Positions 25,901-40,498 of a stretch of 64,000 bases of DNA are shown here, in pieces. This stretch comes from an uncultured Bacteroidia bacterium (lineage in GTDB: Bacteria > Bacteroidota > Bacteroidia > Bacteroidales > UBA932): contig CADASN010000002.1 of assembly GCA_902790635.1 (NCBI GenBank), forward strand, positions 62,001 through 126,000, read 5' to 3'. Every line of letters starts with the position of its first letter. Position 1 is the stretch's first letter. The notes under the pieces are model-generated. The model did not search any database. It saw only the letters and a program-made list of their open reading frames with translations, and was not told the DNA's origin. The position numbers were made by a program, and so were the translations under genes.

Positions 25901-25999
25901 CTGCATCGTGCGGACCTCGCCTGGCTGTTCGTCAGAACAAGCGGAAAGGATCGTTGCAGCAAGAACAAGCGGTAGGAGATGGATGGATTTGATTATCAT
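22976..25999 (-). CDS. Large DUF4450-like lipoprotein, probable (alpha/alpha)6 glycosidase
   Basis: A 1007-residue lipoprotein (start 25999, lipobox LSAC). The opening YFPDGRDIVCLNGNNRYTRALYG resembles DUF4450 proteins of polysaccharide loci. A central region (about 270-620) has features of six-hairpin glycosidases: YLHGAVGWRNHYLGWRGAY, a long helical stretch with MWPYIVLHHQWEKRNFDPDGDHLYD, and ITSRAVINGLFG. A beta-rich C-terminal part follows. Activity cannot be named; pectin or hemicellulose oligosaccharide hydrolysis is an inference. It lies 19 nt downstream of recQ, between two housekeeping genes rather than in the enzyme array. A frame open a further 116 residues upstream is shadow of recQ. 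Confidence 0.75.
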   Translation of the reverse strand: MIIKSIHLLPLVLAATILSACSDEQPGEVRTMQYFPDGRDIVCLNGNNRYTRALYGTHTRFRMETSDRPVFASFDGENSWNFRFFLTVDGVTKQLDSTTWCEARYQGGRRSYKVRDDAWGRGELRMTLLASQFEEGAVWKVEAEGFRGTPVLQVKQCRIASTKMSRNGDLGVDPRENFEASPDERDLSVLAWEAGPASYLVFSGNALSVPDTAAGAALFAREEAAWEQLASMVEINTPDPFFNTLGANMVHAGDGIWDGISYLHGAVGWRNHYLGWRGAYTGDVMGWNDRARTHFASYTTAMVTDVPPIYEHPQQGPENNLARAKREWGTPMYSNGYICNTPGRTDQISHYDMNLNYIDEMMRHFGYDADPEFMRQMWPYIVLHHQWEKRNFDPDGDHLYDAYCCIWASDALYYNGGAVTHSSAYNYFSNLKTARIAEIIGEDPTPYREEAEAILKAMNDRLWLEDLGHWAEFQDLMGLQRIHPDAAVWSVYTPIDCEACTPEQAYRATVYVDKEIPHLPVRYEYDTRALKALGLKLPKPDKDLFTVSTSDWMPYVWSTNNVAHAEVANMALAYLQAGRNDSGFRLLKADLLDEMYLGLCPGNFGQISYYDKAKNEAYRDFADNVGITSRAVINGLFGILPDALEGRCILRPAFPDGWKEASIKTPYLSYSFRREGNKDIYEVEQHFPQPLRIVVRANAGGGAYLEVEGNADTVQTLVVDRTRLPQTPVYKPVPVARANAADPAYMTAMGLDGISPDAMEHASMVDISEAFNANVDDIFRNEYLSPRPPVTTLQIPIQGVGDWCTPFVKPDIEDDGLRACISDGVFDTGLGVAFRSPAEGWNIAYTSLWDNYPDALVFPLEGRARCAYLLMAGSTNNMQSRIDNGTVTVRYTDGSTSVMPLLNPINWCSIEQDYYRDDRAFWTSPLFPYRVLLSDGQTGRDLSVNYLKAEENGQLYDYVKVTDRGIPGGAAQILRMPLDSGRDLASLELRTLSNDVVIGLMAVTLEK

Positions 26000-26003
26000 A
26001 TAA

Positions 26004-29915
<3,912 letters not shown>

Positions 29916-29928
29916 CCAACGATACAAG

Positions 29929-32130
29929 ATGAAAAAAATCCTGACATTCTTTGCTTGCCTGGCGGGTATCTGCTCCCTCCAGGCACAGCCTGCCGGCGGT
30001 TTCGGCGGCTTCCAGATGCCCAAGATCGACGTGCACTGCTCCGAGAAATTCGCGGACATCGACTATGCGGGCGACGGCCAGGTCTATCACCAGCTGGACG
30101 TCTATCTGCCCCGCATGCAGAAGGACGTCTATCCGGTCGTGATCCACATCTACGGCAGCGCCTGGTACTCCAACAACTCCAAGGGCATGGCCGACCTCGG
30201 CACCATCGTCAACGCCCTGCTGGATGCCGGCTATGCGGTCGTGACCCCGAACCACCGCTCCTCCGCCGACGCCAAGTTCCCGGCCCAGATAGAAGATATC
30301 AAGGGCGTCATCCGCTGGGTGCGCGCCAATGCCCCCATGTACCGTCTCGATTCTTCCTTCGTTGCAACCTCCGGCTTCTCTTCCGGCGGGCATCTCGCCT
30401 CGCTGGCCGCGACGAGCGGCGGCGTGAAGGAGCTGGAAGGCACCGTGGGCGGCAATCTCGGCTACAGCAGCCGCGTGAATGCGGCCTGCGACTGGTCCGG
30501 CCCCGTGGATCTCAACTACATGAGCTGCGGCGGGGATGTCGATACCTGGAACCACGCCCCCGAGGAGGCCGTGATGGGCTTCCCCTTCAAGGGCAACGAG
30601 GAGCGTTTCAAAGCCCTCGATGCCACCACCTATGTCGATCCGTCCGATCCGCCGGTGGTCATCTTCCACGGCACGGCCGACAATGTGGTCCCGCCCTGCC
30701 AGGCCCCGCATTTCTATGAACTGCTGGACCAGGCGGGCATCCGCACCGAGCTCTACATGGTGGACGGCGGCGGACACGGCTTCAACATGTACACGGAGTA
30801 CACCCTCCGCTCGATGACCAACTTCCTCGACAAGGTCCGTTTCGAGAAGGGCGGCAGCTTCGTGACCGGCACCAACCCGGTGATTACCGGGCAGTTCTCC
30901 GCCGATCCGTCAGCCCATGTCTTCGGAGGCCGGCTATACCTGTATCCTTCGCATGATATCCCGACCGTCAAGTATCAGGGCGACCAGCCCTGGTTCTGCA
31001 TGTCCGACTACCATGTCTTCTCGACCGACGACATGACCCACTGGACCGACCACGGCAACATCGTGGACCAGAAGGATGTGCCCTGGGGTAACCCGACCGC
31101 CAACTCGATGTGGGCGCCGGACTGCGTGGAAAAGGACGGCAAATATTATTTCTATTTCCCGAATGCGCCGGCACGCGGCCGCGGCTTCGGTTTCGGCATC
31201 GGTGTGGCCGTGTCGGATACGCCTTACGGCCCCTTCACCATCCAGGAGAATACGGTCCAGGGCACCGGCGGCATCGATCCCTGCGCCTTCAAGGATGACG
31301 ACGGCACCGTCTATCTGATCTGGTCCGGGATGGGACTGCGCGGCGGCAAGCTGGCGGCCAACATGACCGAGATCGAGGGACAGGGCGTCCGCCTGGACGA
31401 GACTTTCCCGAAAGGACAGACCGAAGGCCCGTTCCTGTTCAAACGCAACGGCAAGTATTACCTGACCTATCCGTGGGTGCGCCTCGAGGGCGGCACCGAG
31501 ACGCTCTGCTATGCGATGTCCGACCATCCGCTGGGTCCGTATGAGTGGAAGGGCGTCTTCATGGAAGAGTCCCCGGTCGGCTGCTGGACCAACCACCACT
31601 CCTTCGTGGAGTTCAAGGGTGAGTGGTATCTCTTCTACCACCACAACGACTTCAGCCCCGACTTCGACAAGAACCGCTCCGTGCGCGTGGACAAGGTTTC
31701 CTTCCGCGAGGACGGCACCATCATCCCCGTCCAGCCGACCTGGCGCGGCGTGGGGTACCTGAAGGCTTCCGACGAACTTCATATCGACCGCTACAGCGAG
31801 TGCGTGGGAGCGAAGATCGACTACCTCGACGAGTACAACTACTTCGCAGGCTGGAAGACCCGTTTCACCCAGCCCTATGACCGCGTCCGTTTCAACGATG
31901 TCGATTTCGGCACGAAGGCTCCCTCGAAGATCGTCTTCCGCGCCCGCAGCGAGAAGGGTGCCGCCATCCGCCTGACCGTCGGCCAGGAGGGCAAGGGAAT
32001 CGAAGTGCCCGCCTGCCAGGACTGGCTGGTGCTGGAAGTTCCGACCCGGATGAAGGTCACCGGCATGCAGGATATTTCCGTCGAACTCGTCTCAGGATCC
32101 CTCGAAGTGGACTGGATCTCCTTCCGCTAG
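29929..32130 (+). CDS. Secreted esterase-GH43 fusion with C-terminal CBM6-like domain
   Basis: A 733-residue exported protein. Residues about 40-305 are an alpha/beta hydrolase of the BD-FAE/acetyl-esterase kind: VVIHIYGSAWYSN, GFSSGG (Ser151), HGTADNVVPP, GGGHGF. Residues about 315-600 are a GH43 five-blade propeller with candidate base Asp in SADPSAHV, pKa-modulating Asp in GGIDPCAFKDDDG, and acid Glu in TEGPFLFKRNGKYYLTY. Residues about 605-733 resemble a CBM6 beta-sandwich ending EVDWISFR. It probably couples de-esterification with release of arabinose or xylose. The gene is followed by a terminator. Confidence 0.9.
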   Translation: MKKILTFFACLAGICSLQAQPAGGFGGFQMPKIDVHCSEKFADIDYAGDGQVYHQLDVYLPRMQKDVYPVVIHIYGSAWYSNNSKGMADLGTIVNALLDAGYAVVTPNHRSSADAKFPAQIEDIKGVIRWVRANAPMYRLDSSFVATSGFSSGGHLASLAATSGGVKELEGTVGGNLGYSSRVNAACDWSGPVDLNYMSCGGDVDTWNHAPEEAVMGFPFKGNEERFKALDATTYVDPSDPPVVIFHGTADNVVPPCQAPHFYELLDQAGIRTELYMVDGGGHGFNMYTEYTLRSMTNFLDKVRFEKGGSFVTGTNPVITGQFSADPSAHVFGGRLYLYPSHDIPTVKYQGDQPWFCMSDYHVFSTDDMTHWTDHGNIVDQKDVPWGNPTANSMWAPDCVEKDGKYYFYFPNAPARGRGFGFGIGVAVSDTPYGPFTIQENTVQGTGGIDPCAFKDDDGTVYLIWSGMGLRGGKLAANMTEIEGQGVRLDETFPKGQTEGPFLFKRNGKYYLTYPWVRLEGGTETLCYAMSDHPLGPYEWKGVFMEESPVGCWTNHHSFVEFKGEWYLFYHHNDFSPDFDKNRSVRVDKVSFREDGTIIPVQPTWRGVGYLKASDELHIDRYSECVGAKIDYLDEYNYFAGWKTRFTQPYDRVRFNDVDFGTKAPSKIVFRARSEKGAAIRLTVGQEGKGIEVPACQDWLVLEVPTRMKVTGMQDISVELVSGSLEVDWISFR

Positions 32131-32187
32131 GAAGGGCTTCCGGCGGCGAATCATCAAAATCGTCGCAAAATCGATTAAGAATCAGTC

Positions 32188-32228
32188 AACCTGCACGTAC
32201 GCACTTGCGCGCGTGCAGGTTTTCTTTT
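32188..32228 (+). terminator. Terminator after the esterase-GH43 gene
   Basis: Perfect 10-bp inverted repeat AACCTGCACG (32188-32197) / CGTGCAGGTT (32212-32221) followed by a T-rich run. It separates the first two enzyme genes from the GH3 transcript. Confidence 0.8.
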
Positions 32229-32238
32229 GCGGATTTTT

Positions 32239-32246
32239 TACCTTTG
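32239..32246 (+). promoter_or_regulatory. -7 box (TACCTTTG) of the GH3 gene
   Basis: Perfect TAnnTTTG 24 nt upstream of the ATG at 32271, directly after the terminator. It probably starts the long GH3-to-GH127 transcript. Confidence 0.6.
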
Positions 32247-32270
32247 ATTCAGACACTAGACAAAACCGTT

Positions 32271-35200
32271 ATGAACTGTATCCGCAAAATCCTTTCCTGC
32301 ACCGTCCTGGCATGGGCTTTCTGTACTGCCTTGCCCGCCCAGGATACGTTGCCCATCTATCTCAACACGGCCTATTCTTTCGAGGAGCGCGCGACCGACC
32401 TGGTCTCCCGCCTGACCCTTGAGGAGAAGCAGAGCCTGCTGGGCAACAACATGGCCGCCGTGCCGCGGCTCGGACTCAAGAATTACAATATCTGGAGCGA
32501 AGCCCTGCACGGGGTGCTCTCCGGCGCCAATCCCGCCGCCGGCCTGCTCGGACCGACTTCTTTCCCCAACAGCGTCGCCCTCGGATCGACCTGGGATCCT
32601 TCGGTGACCGAATGGATGGCCTCGGCGATTGCCGATGAGGCCCGGGCCATCTTCCAGACCGGCACCAAGGGGCTGACCTTCTGGTCTCCGGTGGTGGAGC
32701 CCGTCCGCGACCCCCGCTGGGGGCGCACGGGCGAATCCTACGGAGAGGATCCCTTCCTCGCGGCGAGGATGGCCAGCGGCTTCGTCCGCGGCCTGATGGG
32801 CAGCGATGCGAAGTATCTCAAGGCCGTGCCGACCGCCAAGCACTATTTCGCCAACAACAGTGAATTCGACCGCCATGTCAGCAGTTCCAACATGGACAGC
32901 CGCGACATGCGCGAATTCTATCTCTATCCCTACAAGCGCCTGATCGAGGACGACCACCTGCCTTCGATCATGTCTTCCTACAATGCCGTCAACCATGTCC
33001 CGACTTCCGCCAGCGTCTTTTACCTGGACACCCTGGCCCGCCGGACCTACGGCATGAAGGGCTATGTGACGGGTGACTGCGCTGCGATCGAGGATATCTG
33101 GAACGGCCACTACTACGTCGAGACCCGTGAACAGGCCACGGCGGCCGGCCTCAAGGCCGGCGTGGATTCCGATTGCGGCAGCATCTACCAGCGTTTCGCG
33201 ATCAGCGCCTATGAGCAGGGGCTCATCTCGATGGCCGAGATCGACCGCGCCCTGATCAACGTGTTCACCATCCGGATGCGGACGGGCGAATTCGATCCCG
33301 AGCAGATGGTGCCTTACACGAAATTCGAACCTTCCCGCGTCAGCTCCGCCGCGAACCGCGCCCTGGCGGCCGAGATTGCGTCCCGGACGCTGGTGCTGCT
33401 CAAGAACGAGGGCGGCATCCTGCCGCTGCGTCCCGGCTCGCTCGGGAGCATCGCCCTGATCGGTCCGCAGGCCGACGACGTAGAGCTCGGCCCCTATTCC
33501 GGGCGGCCGGAGCAGTCTGCGATGATCTCCCCGAACGCGGGCATCCGCCAGTATCTGGAGAAGAAAGGATATGACGTGGATGTCCGCCTGGCAGTCGGCG
33601 GCAACATCAAGAGCAAAAGCAACCTGCTCTATATCGCCTGGTTCGAAGTGGAAAAGACGGACGGCTCCGTGACCCGCTATGACGCGACCAAGTACACGGC
33701 CTGTGCGGACGGCATCACTGTCGGCTCCGGCATGGGTGACGAAGAACAGGTCCGTACCATCGACGACGGCACCTGGACTGCCTACGACAATGTGGACGTC
33801 ACCAACATCGAGAATATCACCGTCGGCCTGAACATCCCGACCGAAGGCGGCATCGTGGAGATCCGCGTCGGCGGACCGGACGGCAACCTCATCGGCCGCA
33901 TCGAGGCGACCCGCGCTTCGGGTGCCCGGGTAGGCGGCGTGTACGGTGCCAGCATGCCGATGAAGACGGCGGCCCTCAAGCTTGGTTTCAACGGTCCGCA
34001 GACCGTCTATCTGGTCTACAAGGCCCCGCAGGACGCTCCCATCGATGAGGAGACCCTTTCCGTGGCACGGAAAGCCGACGTGGCAGTCGTCTTCGTCGGT
34101 ACCGACGAGAACACGGCGACGGAGGAGGCAGACCGTCTCACGCTGCTCCTGCCGGGCAACCAGCTCGATCTGATCAAGGCCGTGGCGGACGTCAATCCCC
34201 GCACGGTCGTGGTGATGCAGACCCTCGGCTGCGTAGAGGTGGAAGAATTCAAGCACCTTCCGAGCGTTCGGGGCATCCTCTGGACCGGCTACAACGGCCA
34301 GGCACAGGGCGAGGCGATCGCCCGCGTCCTCTTCGGCGAGGTCAACCCGGGCGGCAAGCTCAACGCCACCTGGTACAAGAGCGTCCGTGACCTGCCGGCT
34401 ATCACCGACTACAACCTGCGCCGCAGTGCTGGCGCCGGCGGACGCACCCTCTGGTATTTCAACCGTGAGGTCTCGTATCCTTTCGGCTATGGCCTGAGCT
34501 ATACGGACTTCGAATACAGCAATTTCCGCATCAGCCGCAGCGCCATCACCCCGAATGACCGGGTGACGGTGAGCGTGGACGTGCGTAACGCCGGCGCTTG
34601 CGACGGGGACGAGGTGGTCCAGGTCTATGTGGCCACGCCGGACAGCCCCGCCGCCCTGGAGCGCCCCGCCAAACGCCTCAAAGGTTTCCAGCGGGTGACG
34701 ATCCCGCGCGGCCAGACGCGTACGGTCTGCATCGATATCGACTGCGCCGACCTCTGGTTCTGGGACATGCAGGCAGACCGGATGACCTACGATCCGGGCC
34801 GCTATGTCTTCGAGATCGGCTCGTCCTCGCAGGACATCCGCGGGCGCGTCAGCGCCGTGATGTCCGGCAGCCTGGAGCGCCGCCTGAAGACGGTCGTGGC
34901 TGACTGCGGCGTCTCCGTACTCCGCATCGGCGAGACCGCCCGGGGCCAGTTCTCCGCCTGCATGAATGACGACAGCTTCTATGATCCCGCCCGGGCCTCC
35001 GCCGTCTGGACGAGCAACAACCCGGACGTGGTCTCCGTCTCCGCCGACGGCACGCTGAAGGCGGTCTCGATGGGCGTTGCCACGGTCACCTGCGCCGTCA
35101 CCGTCGAGGGACGGACCGTCTCGGATACCTTTGCCGTCAAGGTGATGCCGGATCTCAGCCTCGCCAGTCTCAAGGTGGACGGCAAGCCGGTCCGCCTCGG

Positions 35201-36055
35201 CGACGCCTCGCAGGTCAGTTACCTGCGCAAGGTCGGCAAGGCCCCGCGCGTTGAAGCGGTGGCGGCTGATCCGGCCATCGCCGTGGAAGTGCGCCAGGCT
35301 CCGGCCGTGCCGGGCACGGCGGTCGTGAAACTCTCCGACCGGCAGACCGGCGACAGCCGCACGGTGACGGTCAATTTCGGAACCGCCTCGGTCAGCGACA
35401 GCTTCCAGAAAGCTCCGGCCAGCCCGTGGAGCTGGGTCCGCGAGGATCCCGCCGGCTGGACCGTCTCCGACGGGGCGCTCGTGCTGACGACCGGTCCCGG
35501 AGACATTGCCCAGGCGGGCAATGACGCCCGGAATCTTCTCCTGCAGTCCGCCAACACGGACTGGACCGTGGATACCCGCATGGCCTGCTCCGCCGCCCCG
35601 GCGATGCCGGCCCAGAATGCGGGCCTGGTCGCTTACGAATCAGATGACAACTTCGTCAAGTTCGTCTATTCGGCAACCTTCAACTTCCGCCGCCAGCCGG
35701 ACGCCGGCCCCGCCCCGGGACAGCTCCAGCTGCTTGTCGAGGAGAACGGCCAGCAGAAAGCGCTGGTCAGCACCAGCCTGGCGGAGGCCGCGCTGCGCGG
35801 CAACGTGATCTGGCTCCGCCTGGTCAAGCAGGGCGACAACTATACCGCCTGGTACTCCGTGGACGGGAAGAAATATGAGCCTGCCGGTACCGTCTCCGCT
35901 GTCCTGAAGGACATCCGGGTGGGCGTGATGGCCTGCGACGGCGCGATGCCCGCGATGGCTCGCGGCTTCGGCGGGCGCGGCGGCATGCAACTGCCTCCGT
36001 CCACCCCGCTCAAGGCGGCATTCGACGAGTTCAAGATTGTCAACCGCGGGATGAA

Positions 36056-36059
<4 letters not shown>
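32271..36059 (+). CDS. Multidomain GH3 glycosidase, probable beta-xylosidase
   Basis: A 1262-residue exported GH3. Start at 32271 gives a signal peptide (MNCIRKILSCTVLAWAF). The N-terminal barrel has WSEALHGVL, VVEPVRDPRWGRTGESYGEDP and nucleophile Asp269 (YVTGDCAAIEDIW). The C-terminal alpha/beta domain (LVLLKNEGGILPLRP; NTATEEADR; HLPSVRGILW) is interrupted by a CBM6-like insert (about 480-590). Then come an FnIII-like domain (about 760-865), a Big_2-type Ig domain (VWTSNNPDVVSVSADGTLKAVSMG; about 890-965), and a C-terminal concanavalin-like domain (about 1040-1255). Domain content is richer than the usual 750-870-residue xylosidase. Its stop overlaps the start of the next gene (ATGA). Confidence 0.93.
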
Positions 36060-38938
<2,879 letters not shown>

Positions 38939-38947
38939 TTGTAATAA

Positions 38948-40477
38948 ATGAAGAAACAGTTTTTACTCATCCTGTCGGCAGCGCTCTGTGTCTGGGCGTG
39001 CGGCAGTCAGCAGCCCGGCCAGGTCCAGGTGACCGGCGGTAAGGTCCAGGGCACGGTCCTGGAAGATATGGCGGTATTCAAGGGCATTCCCTTCGCGGCG
39101 CCCCCCGTGGGTGAACTGCGCTGGAAGGCGCCCCAGCCCGTCGTGGCCTGGGACGGCATCCTGGAATGCCGGGAGTTCGCTCCCAATCCGATGCAGGGCA
39201 ATGGCGAAGGCTGCAGCGAGGACTGCCTCTACCTGAATGTCTGGACGCCGGCGAAGAGCCCGAAAGAAAAGCTTCCCGTGATGGTGTGGATCTACGGCGG
39301 CGGCTTTGCCGGCGGTGCCACGTCCTATTATGACGGTGCCGAACTGGCCCGTCACGGGGTGATCCTGGTGAGCGTGGCCTACCGCGTGGGCAAGCTGGGC
39401 TTCCTGTCCCTGCCGGAGCTGTCTGCGGAAGATCCGCACGGTGTCAGCGGCAACTACGGCCTGCTGGACCAGATCGCCGGCCTGCAGTGGGTGCATGACA
39501 ACATCGCCCGCTTCGGCGGCGATCCCGGGAACGTGACCATTTTCGGCGAATCCGCCGGCGGTATCTCCGTGAGCATGCTGTGTGCTTCGCCGCTGGCGAA
39601 AGGGCTGTTCCGCCGGGCGATCTCGCAGAGCGGCGGCTCCTTCGGTCCGACGAATCCGCAGTCCTATCCCGGCGAGAACATGCAGACGCTTGCTGTCGCG
39701 CAGGAGGCCAACGCGGCCTGGGCGAAGGGGACCTTCGGCGATGGCTATACGCTGGAGCAGCTCCGGGCGGCGGATGTCAAGGCGGTCATGGGTGGTTTCG
39801 GCGGCTCCGGCGGCTGGCCTGTCACGGACGGCTACGTGATTCCGGACGACCAGTACAAGCTGTATGAGGCCGGCAAGTACAACGACGTGGACGTGCTGAT
39901 CGGGTACAATTCCGACGAGGGCCTCAGTTTCGGCTTTGCCCGCGGGGGCGGGAGCCACGAAGACCAGGTTCGCGCCCGTTATGAGGATTATGCCGATGCG
40001 CTGCTGGCCGCTTATCCGGTGGAAGCTGACGGCCAGGTGGGCAAGACGGCCCGCGACCTTACGCGCGACGCCGCCTTCGGCTGGCAGACCTGGGCTTGGG
40101 CGTGCCTGCAGGAGAAGACCGGCCAGGGCAGGGTCTGGCTGTATTATTTCGACCAGCATCCCGACTATCCGGCGGATTCCCCGCGCTTCGGGCAGGGCTC
40201 TCCGCACGGCCAGGATGTAGCCTATGTGTTCGGCAACCCCGAGGAGGTGCAGCCGACGGACAAAGCCCTCTCCGACTGGATGATGGACTACTGGACCAAC
40301 TTCGCCAAGACGGGCGATCCCAACGGCGGGGGCCTGCCGGCCTGGCCGCGCTTCCGCAATGACGACCCGCAGACGATGGTGCTCACCGGCAGCGGCTGCC
40401 ACGCAGCCCCCGTCCCCTCGGAGGCGGCGTTGAAAGTCCTGGATACCTATTTCGCCTGGCGTCGGAGCCAGGAATAA
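38948..40477 (+). CDS. Type-B carboxylesterase lipoprotein (CE10-like)
   Basis: A 509-residue alpha/beta hydrolase of the carboxylesterase type-B family. Lipobox WAC near residue 18. Motifs: AVFKGIPFAAPPVGELRW, SEDCLYLNVWTP, VWIYGGGF oxyanion region, GGDPGNVTIFGESAGG (Ser202), a YNSDEG acid region, and PHGQDVAYVFG with the catalytic His. The substrate cannot be fixed; feruloyl or aryl ester hydrolysis is plausible given the neighbours. It lies 9 nt after the CE1 lipoprotein gene. Confidence 0.92.
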   Translation: MKKQFLLILSAALCVWACGSQQPGQVQVTGGKVQGTVLEDMAVFKGIPFAAPPVGELRWKAPQPVVAWDGILECREFAPNPMQGNGEGCSEDCLYLNVWTPAKSPKEKLPVMVWIYGGGFAGGATSYYDGAELARHGVILVSVAYRVGKLGFLSLPELSAEDPHGVSGNYGLLDQIAGLQWVHDNIARFGGDPGNVTIFGESAGGISVSMLCASPLAKGLFRRAISQSGGSFGPTNPQSYPGENMQTLAVAQEANAAWAKGTFGDGYTLEQLRAADVKAVMGGFGGSGGWPVTDGYVIPDDQYKLYEAGKYNDVDVLIGYNSDEGLSFGFARGGGSHEDQVRARYEDYADALLAAYPVEADGQVGKTARDLTRDAAFGWQTWAWACLQEKTGQGRVWLYYFDQHPDYPADSPRFGQGSPHGQDVAYVFGNPEEVQPTDKALSDWMMDYWTNFAKTGDPNGGGLPAWPRFRNDDPQTMVLTGSGCHAAPVPSEAALKVLDTYFAWRRSQE

Positions 40478-40498
40478 CAGCTTGAAACATATCGTTTT

